Source: Euphorbia lathyris
Lineage: Eukaryota; Streptophyta; Magnoliopsida; Malpighiales; Euphorbiaceae
Length of the DNA: 64,000 nt
Assembly (NCBI RefSeq): GCF_963576675.1
Contig: NC_088915.1
Span: forward strand, 39,089,501-39,153,500
Reading direction: 5' to 3'
The notes beneath the pieces are model-generated. The model made no database searches, was not told the DNA's origin, and saw only the letters and a list, made by a program, of their open reading frames with translations. The position numbers and the translations under genes are program-made. Positions 34,425-47,524 of the stretch are shown piece after piece; position 1 is the stretch's first letter; each line of letters begins with the position of its first letter.

Positions 34425-35345
34425 ATAATGACGAATATGGTACTACAGAAGAAGTAGAAGTTGTGTGTTGTAGAATGGATGAGTAAATTTGATTTTGGTT
34501 AAGAAATAAAGAGAAAGAGAGATGATATATTAAGGTGAAATTGTTGTGAAGAAATGGGTGATTTGTGGTTGAATATGTGTACATTCCAATGCGAAATGCT
34601 AGAGCTTTTGCTATGTCTTTAATAATGCACACTCTTCCCTTCCAATCCACTGCTTCCAGAGCTGAAATAGATTGGGATGAGCAGTTTTTGGTGTATGCCT
34701 AAGCAACTGCAACGACATCTCATTTATGAATTGTTTCTTGCTCAATTCATTCATATTTTCTAATTTTTTAACAGCAACAACTACTCCACTTAATTCCATA
34801 TTAGCCTTATAAGTTGTTCCATGTTTTCCTTTGCCTATCTCTTCTTAGCAAATCATCCATGTCAAACTCTTCACTTTACTAATTGGAATCAAAATCACTA
34901 ATTCATTCTTAATTTTGTTTACCCGCTGCTTCTTTGCTTTGCACCTTCTTGTAACAACACAGCAAAACAAGTAGCTGCACAACAGCACACGATATTAACG
35001 GAAACTCACAAAGATCTGGATTATGATCAAAAGAGCTGCTCACGAATCTTCCAAGAACATCGGTTGGAGGAGATTGAATGTAACATTAAAATACGTCAAC
35101 GAATTCTGACAAAAAACCGGAATTTGACATGAATGTAGTTGAATTGAAGCTCAAGAGTTATTAGATTTGGCAATTGAGTATAGTGGTAAGGAATTGAAGA
35201 TTGTATGAAAGAAAAACATGAGGTCTCCAAAGATAGAATTGTATTGTTGTTAAAGCTAAGTTTGGTTAAAAAAGTGAGATTTGATAAGAATGTAAGGGGG
35301 AGAGAATTCCATGTGAATCTGAACAAGTAATACCTACTCATATTT
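34425..35345 (-). pseudogene. LRR receptor-like kinase pseudogene
   Basis: On the minus strand, pieces of one LRR-RLK appear in order. First comes a leucine-rich segment (LTFLSNLTFLTKLSFNNN then LPNLITLELQFNYI). Next is the juxtamembrane end of the ectodomain (PTDVLGRFVSSSFDHNPDLC) and a hydrophobic LLVLLCCYKKVQSKEAAG segment. The kinase start follows: EEIGKGKHGTTYKANMELSG and VVVAVKKLENMNELSKKQFI, i.e. the glycine loop and VAVK lysine. A last piece reads EAVDWKGRVCIIKDIAKALAF. Frames change between pieces, a stop follows WMIC, and the catalytic loop is missing. It resembles the pollen-receptor-like group of short LRR-RLKs. Non-functional. Confidence 0.75.
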
Positions 35346-35400
35346 CCGTTAATTTTGCAGAGGAACTTCTTGTACTATCTCTTAATTGCAACTCTTTCAT

Positions 35401-36180
35401 ATTCATCGAAGAAATACCAAATGGAATCATTATAACAAGAAGAATAATAATCATATTCATATTGATTATGAAAATGAAAATGAAATGGATGTCCCAGACA
35501 TAGCCAGATCATCAAAATGAGACAAAGGAATATTAATATATTGGTTCAAATATCATTCTATTATTAAAGAATGTCAAACAATGTGACAGACAGCTCTGAA
35601 TTACTTTACTTGGGGATATGCGATTTAAATATCTTCTGTTTTTAAAATGAATATATGTCAAACAATGGACTTTGCATATACCTACTGCAACTTGTTCATT
35701 TAATTACTCTGCAAATTTTGAATCAGAATTTAATTTCATCACAACTTTTCTTAATATATACACACCTCTCCACTCCAACTTCACATTTCTCTACTATTAT
35801 TTCTTTATTAAAAACTAATGTTTTCCTACAACTTCAAATATTGCCTTTTTTAAATCCATTCCATTTTCACAGCTCTTGATATATATATATATATATATAT
35901 TCTATACATAAAAACTGTGGCACTATCCACTTTAGAGCTAAAATACTACTTTCACACTAAAAAAACTTATAAGTAGATAATATCTATTTTTCTCACTCTT
36001 CATTATGTTATATTCTAACTTTTTTTTTACTAACTTTGACATTAGAATATTGGTTTTTTTAAAGAACATTGGAATATTATTAAGAAATAGGTTACCATCA
36101 GAATATTTAAAATTGTATTACTATTTCTTATGTTTGCAAAAAAAAAATAATACTATAGGTACTACATCACAAATCGGCCA
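35401..36180. other. AT-rich intergenic DNA
   Basis: No gene recognised. A short (TA)n lies at 35879-35900. This is the left flank of the nested region. Confidence 0.4.
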
Positions 36181-39093
36181 GGGTACTGATAAACACAAAA
36201 TATACCTAAATTAGCATACATAAATATGGTTATTTTCATGTAAAATATATATTAATTATATTATTTTGGAAAGATTTCATGTTGGTATTTGTTGTTTGTG
36301 TGCAAGGTGTTAATTATTTAGAAAAAGCTAAATAGGAGAAAAAACATATTAGAAATGAGTGAGAAATCAAGCTTTTAGTGAAAATCACGTACGAGAATCA
36401 GAAGTCACATATGAGAATTGAAAGAAATAACCAAAGGAGGAAAAGAATAGTTTCTGTCACTACAGAGATTCTGAAATCTCTACAGGGACGCGCTGGACAG
36501 CCATGTAACGCCTCCTTCCTTCCTCTTCCCCGACAACGGCACCAAAAACTTGTTGGGCGAATTCCGCAAGCGCACGGTAATAAAAGATATCAATCCCACA
36601 GAGAACGTCTGATAATTTGATTAAAAATTATTGTTTTGATTAAATTCATTTTCTCGAGGTTTATATAAAATTGTTAATGGTTTAAATGGTTTCTAATTCT
36701 AATTATGGTTACAATTATAATTACAATTTACAGAAATTAAATTTAGATTAAAGTTTATTCCAAGGTTTATTTATACTAAGCAAAAACACAACTTATAACT
36801 TTGATTTGTTTAGAAAAGATATAATAAATTACCAATTTATTCAATTTAAAGGAATTGAACTGTAATCAACCTTTCCTCTCGGCCTAAGATTGAAAACCTT
36901 AATCAAATTCGGTATCTAAATCCGATTAATCGACCTATCGTAATGACCAAATATAAATCCGAATTCGATTAAGTGTTCAACAAAGTTTGCATGAGAAAAT
37001 ACCAAAATCTCTTTATAAATACTTTTGCATGAAAACACCCGTTAAAATTAGTTAAAGAGTATCGCTAAATCAAACTTTAAATAAAACAATAGTGAAGATG
37101 GAATTGAATTAAAAAATATTTATTAGTTTGAATTATAAACATCTCAAGTTAACAGGGAAGAAGAAGTTTGAATGGCATTGAACTAGGTATGAGTTCCGGG
37201 TTGTCAATCCTTCACTTAACTTTGTAGGTTTGTCAGACCGTGGGTCGCCCCTAATCTAGGATCTTCTCGCTCAGTCTTTGAAATAGCACCTCTCGGTTGT
37301 TCTACGAAGCATAAACTCGAAGTAAACCTTAATGTAAATAATAAAATATGTATCTTGTAGTGGCTCTTTATATGTTGTGTAACACAAAAAAGTAACAATT
37401 GAACTCTGAATTCTTCCTCTATTTATAATCTTCCAAGAGGTACACTGAAGAGACGTGTCCGTTGGTGAAGGATTGCCTCTATCCAGATGAAAGGATGTGT
37501 CGTTTGGAGAAATAAACATGGAAAATGTGCTTAACAGCTTCGCTGTCCCTGTAGAGATTCAAGAACCTCGTACGTGACAGAGTGAAGAGGGAGGAATGAG
37601 GCGCTACACAGTTGTCCAGCGCGTCCCTTTAGAGATTTCAGAATCTCTGTAGTGATAGAAACTATTCTTTTCCTCCTTTGGTTATTTGTTTCAATTCACA
37701 GATGTGACTTCTGATTCTCGTACGTGATTTTCACTGAAAGCTTGATTTCTCACTCATTTCTAATCCGTTTTTACTCCTATTTAGCTTTTTCCAAATAATT
37801 AACACCTTGCACACAAACAACAAATACCAACGTGAAATCTTTTCAAAATAATATAATTAATATATATTTTACATGAAATTAGCCATATTTATGCATGCTA
37901 ATTTTGTTGGAGTTTAGTGTCCTAAAGACAAATGTTTTAGGATATAATATTAATGAATAAATTGTTTATTTAGCCATTTGTTTAATCAGATATATAGCAT
38001 TAAAATGTAACTATATATAAAGGCACAAATCTTTCATAAAGAAAGTAATCCTAAGTTTATTTAAGTAGTTATAAAGTGTTCATACAAGCATGAAGTGAGA
38101 CTATACTTTATAATAGACCAATAGACTTAAAACCAACCCAAGTCAAGTAATATGTTATAGGGTTTGGCATATTACTGTTGAGACTTGCATGTAACAGTGT
38201 TTTCTGTCGAGACAGAAAGCTGATCTCACAAGATTTAGATATTTAGATATCTAGACAGTTACATGGATCCAGTGAAGGAGTTCATTAGGATTGGGACCCG
38301 ACTTGAGATAACAGCATGGATTGATTTATCTAATGTGTCAACTGTTCATCTCATTGGTATTAGTAGGTATAACTAATCCTCAGACTCAAACATACGTTAA
38401 TTAGTGATTCTGGATTATGGAGTCTGATACTTTGATTCTATGCGAGCACGATCCAACAGGTGAGAGCCTAGGGTGTGTGAGAGCAGGGTTGGGTATCACA
38501 CAAAGTAATTGCAGAATAGTTAATGTCAGATTGAGCATTCGTCACTCCTGATAAATGGGAGATATATCCAAATGGCCGCTTGTGGTGAATTAACTGAAAT
38601 CCTTGCAAGGTGATAGAGTTAAGAGTAGAAATAGAAATTTCACTTAACTTATCTTTCAGAGTGAATTCAACCTGTACAAGTAAAACGGACTCTTCGTTAT
38701 ATGTAACCTTGACACGTTCCATGGTTATAAGGAATTGACCAACATGATATAGTTGATGAAGGATCGTATTATACTGTACCTAATGCAGAAAGGTTAACGT
38801 CAGTTATCAACCTGACTTCTTAATTGCTCTGGGGGAATATCATAGGTTCTGCTAGTAACAGCTCGAGACGGTATTCCGTTATATATATGTTGAATTAATC
38901 ATGGTGAATTAATCTCAAAGGATATATACGGCTAGTGACAATAAAGAACCTAATGGGTCGCATATGGGACTTGGAACCAGAGGACGAAAGCGTAATTAGT
39001 GAGACACTAACATAATGGGCCGAAATTTGTAATTATATTAGGGATAATTAATTTGATTTAATAATTGTAATTAGATTATGATTATAAATTAAA

Positions 39094-40739
39094 GGGAAAA
39101 GTACAAAAATAAACCTTGTGGTTACACCCATTTTCGAACAACACCCATGTGGTTTAAAAGTTTGTAAAATGGTACCTTGAGGTTCATTCCGTTAGCAAAC
39201 ACACACCAAATTGACTAACGGTGTTAAAAGTCAAAGGGAAAAGAGTTAATTTGGTCCTTATATTTATTTATTTTTATAAATTAACCTTCTTATTATCTAA
39301 TTATCACAAATAAACCCCAAAATAAAAAATAAAAATCAATTATACCATCTTCTCTATCTCTTTACTTTTTTTTCTTCTTTCTCTTTCTTCTCTCTTAATT
39401 TTTCTCTCTCTAAAATCAATTAAACCACTAAACAAACATCCCAATATTCCACTTCATTATCGCCTCTAACAAACACCCAATTATGTCTAATCTATTCTAA
39501 ACTCTTAACTAATAGAGTATTGTCTCTTCTGATCTCCTCTGCTCTCTAACCGATTGATATTGCTGTGCAATCATATTCTTCCATGTCGAATACTCAGCTT
39601 CATGGAATCCCCGTCCTTGTTGCTGAGCCTGCAAATTTTAATGTTAATCAAACCCTTCATCTCACAATAGACAATAGAGAAATTAAAGTATAAATGAGTA
39701 CATACAGTTTGAATTGTATTCTTAGACTGGAACATTGTTGTTGAAGTCTCGGGGAGCCTCGCCGGAGGCTGGAAAGAGAAATCGGAATAATGATTGTCTT
39801 CTTGCTTCACATTTTGATGGTTATTTCCAGAATATGTCTTCCAGTTTGCAGGCAGATATGGGAATGATCCGGTAGTCGAAGATGGCAGAATCTGTAAAAA
39901 TAAACAAACACATAAGCAAATTGGAGATGGAAATTTGATTATTGAATCCATGTTTAGTTAGCAAAAAGAAGAGGAAATGGACTTACGGATGAGGAGTTGA
40001 GCAAGACAGGAGAGTCAAGGAGCTCAGTGGGGCTTAAACCGGGAGGAATAGCGAAATACGAAGAAGGGGAGACATGAGGAGGAGAGAGGCGCAAAGCAGG
40101 AGGAGAAATTAATTTGAACTTAGGGACACTAGAGGAAGTTCTGTTGTCGGTTATCCGATCGGATAAAGAACCGCGGTGATTATCGGAATCATCGGAGGAA
40201 AGGAGGTCAGAGAAAGAAGTGGTCATGAAGTTATGAGCAGAGAAAGTGAAAGTAGGAGATGAAGAGGCTATAACATAAATAAAGTGTTAGAGAAGAAGAA
40301 GAAGTTAGAGATGAAGAAGAGAAGAAAATGGTTAAGAGTTTAGAATAAATTGGACATTAAGGCATGTTTGTTAGAGAGGATAGTGAGATGTTTGTTTGGT
40401 GGTTAATTGATTTTAGAGAGAGAAAAATTAAGAGAGAAGAGAGGGCTAGAAGAAAAAAAATAAAAAATTAAAAAGATGGAGAAAATGGTATAATTGATTT
40501 TTATTTTTTATTTTGAGGTTTATTTGTGATAATTAGATAATAAGGGGGTTAATTTATAAAAATAAATAAATATAAGGATCAAATTAATTCTTTTCCCTTT
40601 GACTTTTAACACCGTTGGTCAATTTGGTATGTGTTTGCTAACGGAATGAACCTCAAGGTACCATTTTGCAAACTTTTAAACCACATTGGTGTTGTTCGAA
40701 AACAGGTGTAACCACAATGTTTATTTTTGTACTTTTCCC
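39094..40739. mobile_element. Pack-MULE (family P) carrying a WRKY gene fragment, 1646 bp
   Basis: Terminal arms: left GGGAAAAGTACAAAAATAAA, right end reversed GGGAAAAGTACAAAAATAAA, with about 280 bp of inverted similarity. Flanks are an exact 9-bp duplication TAAATTAAA (39085-39093 and 40740-40748). The sister 3' LTR of the host copia lacks the insertion, so the empty site is visible in the same window. The inner part is a spliced-gene-like minus-strand WRKY fragment. Confidence 0.92.
39545..40226 (-). pseudogene. Captured WRKY33-like gene fragment with introns
   Basis: Exon a is 40226-39987, from MTTSFSDLL through KFKLISPPALRLSP to FAIPPGLSPTELLDSPVLLN, ending at a GTAAGT donor. Exon b is 39891-39706, after TTTTTACAG, starting ILPSSTTGSFPYLP and including DFSFQPPARL and TTMFQS. 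Exon c starts at 39628 after TTTGCAG (AQQQGRGFHEAEY). This is the N-terminal region of group I WRKY factors, with the SP-rich D motif phosphorylated by MAP kinases in WRKY33. The introns and a short 5' leader are kept, so capture was from genomic DNA. Both WRKY DNA-binding domains are absent. The reading frame across exons a-b-c is open as far as I followed it. It could be transcribed from the TIR, but product and effect are unknown. Confidence 0.8.
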
Positions 40740-41357
40740 TAAATTAAATTAATAATATTAATTAGAAGCTTTAATGTGATTGAAACTCTAATTAATTATC
40801 CCTAACAATAATTAAATTATTAATTTGATTAATAATAATTATCTAGATATAATTAGTTACTATTTAGATAATGATAAAGTGTTTATTTAATTATCTAATT
40901 AATAATCCTATTCCGAATAAGATTCTAATTATTTAATTACCTAACACAACTGGGATTAGGGTTTTGAGAAGTCTATAAATAGACACCCTAACCCCTAAAT
41001 TTCGACCAACACACAACAAGGGGGCAAGATGAATCGTTCTGAAACCGTCTCGGCTAATTACAATCTTTCTTACTCTCTCTTTGATCTCGTATCGATTTCT
41101 GTTAGAGGCAATCATTGCGATTGCTATTATTAAGGTTGATTACTGATTAGTTATTTTTCCGTGTTGTTTCTTTTATTGTTCGTGATACACGGATTAAGAG
41201 TTGTGGGCACTTCGTTTGCAACTGTAGATAGTTATTCAGAAAAAGGTATTTCATTCTATCCCTCTTTATATGAAATAACAATTAACAGATATTGGAAAAA
41301 GGAAATAGATAAAATTTTATTATTCCGATGCGCCTAGACTTGTCTATTTTCCTACAT

Positions 41358-41370
41358 TGGTATCAGAGCC
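41358..41370 (+). other. Primer binding site of the copia element
   Basis: TGGTATCAGAGCC one base after the 5' LTR end, the iMet type. Confidence 0.88.
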
Positions 41371-43738
41371 TATGTTAATCTGTTATTTCATATATGTAAA
41401 TAAAAGGGTTTTTCAATCAGATTGAATAGATTTATTGTTAGGTTAATTAATAAATTTGATTTAGTTAATTAATCTAAAGATAAACGGTTAAGATGAGATT
41501 AAGATGTTTTATGATTCGGTTAATTAACAAAGGTGTTTGTAGAATTAAACGGTTGATTAAAACGATAGTCATATATGAGATATATGTGCTTTGTGGATTA
41601 ATGATTTAACTGTTTGAATCGTTAAAAGAGTTAATTAGATTAATTTTTGAAAAATTTGATTTTGTTAACGATTTAAGCGAAACGGTTAGAATCGATTAAT
41701 TATTGATATATTGAAAAGGTTTATATATAATTATAAATTGGTTTATATTATATATAAAAGGTTTTAGTTAAAGTTTTAATTAATAGAGTTATGAATAAAA
41801 CAAGTTTTAATTAAAGTTTTATTTTAGATTAAAAAAAAATAATGAAAGGAAGGTGGGTGTTGCGCAAACAGTAGCCTTGCTACGTTTTGCGCAACTCTCG
41901 CATTTTATGTGGAGATGGCTGCGTAATGTTGCTGCCTTTGGCAGCAACATATCCCTCCGTCGCGGATGTGATCCGCAATGGGGACGAACCCGAATTTCGT
42001 CCCGTCACGTTTATTTTGAGTTTCTGATTTTTGAAAAATATTTTGGTTTTCCAGAAAACTAAAATTTATATATATATATATATATAATTAATCCACATGA
42101 TTTAATCGTTGTTTATTTTAAAATTGTATAGACTGAATTGAGTTGTCTAATTAAATATATTTTGATACGGTTAATTAGACGAACTATTTCATTGATACAA
42201 AATTAAAATTTTAGGAACAACGAAACAACCCATATAAGTTTATTAATTTATAATTATTATAATTAATAAAAGGATATGATAATTGTATGTGTTTTAATTC
42301 GATTTTACAAACCGTTTTGTGCTTAATAATTACATTCGATGTATTGGTTAAACACGTTAAATAGTTTTGGTAAAATAATTAAACACAATAATCTCTCATC
42401 TTAAAAGTTTTGTGTTTTGGAATTGATTTGACAAAGTTATTTGATGTTTAATTATTTGTATGTGATAAGGTTGAATTAAACACGTTAAATAATTTTGGTA
42501 AAATAATTGAACACAAATAATTAATATTTTGTATAGTTATATTTTGAGTGTCTAATTAAGTTTATATTTGATATATTTTTAATTAGAATAAAATATAAAT
42601 GATATAAAATTAATTAAAGGTTAATTTGATAGCAAAATTAATTAAAGGACTAAATTGAAAGTATAATTAATTTAAGGGTTAATTTGATTAACTAAAATAT
42701 TGCATAAACCGTTTATGTAATCAACCAATTAAATTTATTTAATTGAGTCTTTGCATGTTTGGTGTTATGGACATATTTAGACCCCTCTATAATTGTTATT
42801 TAGTCTTTTGGTATTTTTGGAAAATATGACCTGCGTGTCCTGCCTTATCTACTCTCTATTGTAATTTCTCTTCTCATCTAATTCTCTTCAAATTAGTTGA
42901 AGTATTCTTTAGTAGTATAGAAATTAATATTGATGTAATTTCAAGGCGCCAAGGAAAAGACGGAGGACCTGAATGATAAATATGTAATAGTTAGTATTTA
43001 CCCTAGGGTGACCTTTATTCCGTTTCTGGCTCGACGGAATAATTTAGATAATATGTCCATAACCGCCAATGTAAATTGTATATGTCTGATGTATGCTAAA
43101 GCAAATCAAGACTATGTTAGATTATGAGACTTAAAATAAAAATCCCTCACTAAACAAAAGTTAAGTCAATAAGCAAGTTATAAAATCAGTTGCCCCCCTA
43201 ATATTATAATTCAGTCGGCAGTATCTGGGGGCCTTTGGGCGACTGAGAGTCTCAGGGCTTGGGGCCTTATGGATAACACCTAAATTATTGAAAAATTATT
43301 TTCACGAATATATAAGGTTAATGACTTAAAGTGGCTGAGAGTAATTGGGCGAGTCGTCTGGATTATTTAAAGCTATTTGGCAATATGGTTGGGATTAATA
43401 TTAAAACATATTAGCTACTAATGTGGTTAGTAACCCAACAACCTAGGAATCACATGGTTGATGTGATTGATTGCATAAATCTACCTATTAAAGGGAGTGA
43501 ACTTGTTTGAGTCATTCAAGGTAAGCTTCACGAGATAGGATCCTAGCTCATTAAAGAGTTTGTAAAATTCTTCGAATTAATATAGAGGGTTATTAATTTG
43601 GTAAAATAGTGGGAGAAATTTAAAAACAAATAAAGTCCTACGTATTTAAATTGTAAATGAATTAAAGAAATGAATAACATCCGCCACTCTATCTCACTCT
43701 CAAGTTAAAGTAAATACTCTGAATCATCATATCTAAAA
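41371..43738 (+). other. Copia leader, non-coding
   Basis: About 2.4 kb between PBS and the next insertion without a recognisable frame. Includes (TA)n at 42067-42086 and repeated words AAACACGTTAAATA.TTTTGG around 42352 and 42480. Confidence 0.6.
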
Positions 43739-44529
43739 GGGATAAAGTATCAAAATAGGCCTAACGTTTACAATATAATATCAACTTAGGCTTAACATTT
43801 ACAATATAGCATTAATTTAGACCTCACGTACAAAATAGCACCAATATGGACTTAACATTTACAAAATAATACGAATTTAAGCTTAACGTTTACAAAATAT
43901 ATTCAATTTAAGCTAAACGTCACAATTAAATTAACACCTTAAAACAATTAATTATAATACAATTAATTAGTTTTCTTGCCCATTAAAACCTTATATTTGT
44001 TTTTCATCAGCCATTCCACTACTCTTAAATTACATGGCTCATGTAATATATGCAAACTAAAAGTAATTGAATATCCACAATATTTTAATATTGTGGATAT
44101 TCAATTACTTTTAGTTTGCATATATTACATGAGCAATGAAATTTAGTAGTCATGGAATCATTTATGAAAAACAAATATTAAGAATACTAATTAATTGTAT
44201 TATAATAAATAAGAATATAGAACTAAATAAAAAGATAACATATAAAGTTAATAAGGAAAGAATATAATATGATTAATTTAATTATGACGTCTAGCTTAAC
44301 TTGTATATATTTTGTAAAACGTTAAGCTTAAATTCGTATTATTTTGTAAACGTTAAGACTATATTGGTGCTATTTTGTACGTGAGGCCTAAATCGATGTT
44401 ATATTGTAAATGTTAAGCCTAAATTGATATTATGTTGTAAACGTTAAGCCTATGTTGATGCTATTTTGAACGTTGAGCCTAAATTGGTATTTCCCCAAAA
44501 ACCTTAGGCCTATTTTGGTACCTTATCCC
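43739..44529. mobile_element. Mutator-like foldback element, family 4 (791 bp), with central perfect palindrome
   Basis: Arms: left GGGATAAAGTATCAAAATAG, right ending AGGCCTATTTTGGTACCTTATCCC. Each arm is a chain of diverged ~35-bp repeats (GGCTTAACGTTTACAAAATA type). Flanks are an exact 9-bp duplication TATCTAAAA (43730-43738 and 44530-44538). The last A of the right copy is the A of the host copia gag ATG. Confidence 0.88.
44037..44134. repeat. Perfect palindrome, 48-bp arms and 2-bp spacer
   Basis: The arm GCTCATGTAATATATGCAAA continuing to CCACAATATT is repeated in perfect reverse complement after a TT spacer. No mismatch was found in either arm. It is at the centre of the foldback element. 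Confidence 0.92.
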
Positions 44530-44537
44530 TATCTAAA

Positions 44538-45412
44538 ATGGATCTACATAATATTTTAACCGATAACAAATTGAATAGTTCAAAATTCACCAACTATTTT
44601 GGCAAACTCAAAATTGTTTTGAGGTTCGAAATGATTGGGTATGTATTAAGATACATTGATACCCATCGTCAAAATTGTTTTGAAGTTCGAAAAGATTGGG
44701 TATGTATTAAGATATGCTGATACCCAATGTCCTTGTTGATGATGCTCCTGTCAAGAAGATTGATGTTTACTGGAAGCACCAATCAGATGACGAACGTACA
44801 GGATGTATCATACTTGCAGCTATGACACTAGAGCTACAAAGGCAACATGAGAACATGGATGTGTATTCCATGGTTATGCACTTGGAGGAGGTGTTTTGAG
44901 AAATAGACTCAAATGCAAAAGCTATGAGATATCGATGATTGTTTCGCCCCAAGATGCAAGAAGGTTCTTCTGTTGTGGCACTTTGTGTCAAGATGATTGA
45001 CTACATCACCAAAGCTTTCTAGTATTGGATTTGTAATGGATAATGAATTAAGTGTTTACTTAGTTCTGCAATCCCTCCCAGAGATTTATTCATAAGTTCA
45101 TCACGAACTGTCAGATGAATAAACTCAGAGACCTCTCTAGAAGAGCTCTTGAATATGCTCAAGTCGGTTGAGCCCAAATCTTAAGAAAGTGATGTCAGCA
45201 CTTGTTATTGAGGGATCTCACGAGAGAAAAGGAAGTTTCCCAATTCTAAAGAATCCAAGAAGAACAAATGCATTAAACCCAAGTCAATAAAAGCAGGAAG
45301 GGAATGCCACCAATATGGTAAAGAATGGAATTGGAAGAGGAACTGTAAGAAGTACTTAGACTTTCTCTAGAAGAAAGGCCAGGATGGTGCTTTTACATTT
45401 GGAATTAAAAGA
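44538..45412 (+). pseudogene. Copia gag, degenerate
   Basis: The start reads MDLHNILTDNKLNSSKFTNY then GKLKIVLRFEMIGYVLRY, typical of copia gag. A ~70-bp segment (AAAATTGTTTTGAGGTTCGA) is duplicated at 44607-44740 and breaks the frame. From 44714 the match continues (VYWKHQSDDERTGCIILAAM and later LLNMLKS.E). The zinc knuckle near 45300 reads CHQYGKEWNWKRNC, where the second Cys is Tyr and the His is Asn, so zinc binding is lost. Several stops follow. Confidence 0.75.
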
Positions 45413-47126
45413 TAGATAATTCAACCTACTTGTGGGAATGTCACCTAGGCCATATAAATGAGAAACACATGTTTAAGCTGCATCAAGATGGGCTTATAGA
45501 CTCAGTTGATTTTGAATCAATGAGCACACGTAAGTCTTGTTTAAAGGAAAGATGACAAAGACATCCTTTAGCAATAAAGGAGAACGTGTATCAGACACTC
45601 TAAGACCAGTGCCTTCAGATGTATGTAGTCATATGTCAACATAAGCAAGAGAAAGATTCAGTCACTTCATTAGGTTCATAAGATTATCATACCAGATATT
45701 GATTCATCTGCTTGATGAAGCATGAGTCAGAAGCTTTTGAGAAAGTTCAAATGATTCAAGAATGAAGTAGTAAATCAAACAGGAAAGACTATTAAAGTAC
45801 TTCGATTAGATCGAGGCAGAGAATATCTTTCAAATGATTTCCTGAATTATCTAAATGAATATGGATTCACTCATAATGGACTCCTCTGTATACACCATGA
45901 TGTATCTGAAAGGAGAAAGTGTACTCTATTAGATATAGTACGATCCATGATAAGCACAACCTCTCTTCCAAAGATGTTCTAAGGCCACGCCTTAGAAACT
46001 GCCTTATTTACCTTGAACCGAGTATCCACAAAACCGCCAAGTTCTATTCCATTTGAATTGTTCATTGGAAAGGAAACCCAGTGTCTCTTTCATGAGAATT
46101 TAGGGGTGTTCAGCACATGTTAAATACATAGCATCAGATTAAGTTAGACCCTAAATCTGATAAATATTTCTTCATTGGAATTCCGAAAGAAACAGTAGGA
46201 TATTACTTCCATCATCCGGATGATCAGAAAGTAATAGTATCCATACACGCTGTATTTCTAGAGAAAGAGTTTCTTTTAGAAACACAAGTAGAAAGCGTGA
46301 TTGAACTTGAAGAAGTTCAAGAAGAAGGATTGGCTGAAATAGCGGAAGCGATGGTGGAACCTGAATCTGTTTCATAGGATGAGACACTAGTGACACTGCT
46401 AACTCATAGGTCTGGTCGAGTTCATCAAATCCCAAAGAGATTTGGATTTCTAGTGGGAGCCGATGAAATCCCAAAGAGATTTGGATTTCTAGTGGGAGAC
46501 GACGAAGAGGTTCACGTGTTAGACGATAAACCTACGACTTATGAGAAGGCTCTTGTAAACCTATACATGTAAGCTAGTGGGAGCTCGTATGAGCCTTTAC
46601 ATGTAAACTAGTGGGAGCTTGGTCGTTTATTTAATATTATATGCCGACGATATTCTACTAATGGGAACGACGTAGCTATACTGCAATCGGTGAAAGTTTT
46701 GGTTATCGGATAAAATTCTCCATAATAGACTTAGGAGAAGCATCTTACATCTTAAGGATTAAGATCTATGGAGATAGATTGAGGAGACTGCTTGACCCCT
46801 CCCAGTCTAAATGCGTTGACAAAGTGCTCAAAGCGTTTTTCACTAGACCTAACATCACTTTTGCTTTAAGCATAACAAAGTCGATTATAGGTCAATCCGA
46901 GTGATGGTCACTGGATTGTTGTCAAGAACATTCTTAAGTACTTAAAATGACTGAAGATATGTTCCGGGTATATGGAGATGAAATTTGAAAGTTAGAGACT
47001 TTCAGATACAAGTCATCAAACAGATAAAGATGATCTTACAGAATACAAGTTTATTCTGAAACATGTACGGTTAGCTGGAATAGTTCCGAGCAGGAAATCG
47101 TGACCGAGCCAATAAATTAAATCAGA

Positions 47127-47191
<65 letters not shown>

Positions 47192-47513
47192 GCAGCTTCG
47201 GAAGCAGCTAAAAGGAAGTTTGGAATGCAAGTTCATTAATGAACTAGGCGTGGTACCTGACATTGTTAATGAGATTAACAATAAGGTTGTTGCTCTTGCT
47301 AAGGGCCCGCAGTCTCATAATACGTCCAAACACTACCTCAATCGTTACTATCTCTTCTGAGAGATAACAATAAGAGTAGATGTGAGAATTAAAAGAGTGC
47401 CCACCAAGGCACAATCTTATAGATCCATTTAAAGGAATGCCTTACCCCAAAATGTTCATGGTCGTCATGCGAACGCTTATGGGAATGTTTTCAGAAACAA
47501 TTGGCTTCAGTCT
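45413..47513 (+). pseudogene. Copia pol, heavily degenerate
   Basis: Recognisable islands in changing frames: integrase (LRLDRGREYLSNDF, then LNYLNEYGFTHNG and HALETALFTLNRVSTKPPSS), an RT-like DDILLMG island near 46645, and an RNase H tail (AASEAAK, then FINELGVVPDIVNEINN and KGPQSHNTSKHY). A 36-bp direct duplication at about 46425-46497 repeats ATCCCAAAGAGATTTGGATT. A (TA)n tract of ~60 bp (47128-47188) interrupts the RNase H region. Many stops; no activity expected. Confidence 0.75.
47128..47188. repeat. (TA)n microsatellite inside copia RNase H
   Basis: About 61 bp of TA. Confidence 0.95.
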
Positions 47514-47524
47514 AAGTGGGAGAA
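47514..47524 (+). other. Polypurine tract of the copia element
   Basis: AAGTGGGAGAA directly precedes the 3' LTR start TGTTGG. Confidence 0.8.

Larger units (their letters stand above)
37905..41356 (+). repeat. Copia 5' LTR, interrupted by a Pack-MULE
   Basis: The LTR is 3452 bp with the 1646-bp insertion and its 9-bp duplication, i.e. ~1797 bp without them. It matches the 3' LTR (1805 bp) over its whole length, with scattered substitutions and small indels. Confidence 0.9.

Noticed and set aside
38468..38722. 84-codon minus-strand frame repeated at 48082-48336
   Set aside because: LTR sequence of the copia element, present in both LTRs for that reason; no domain.
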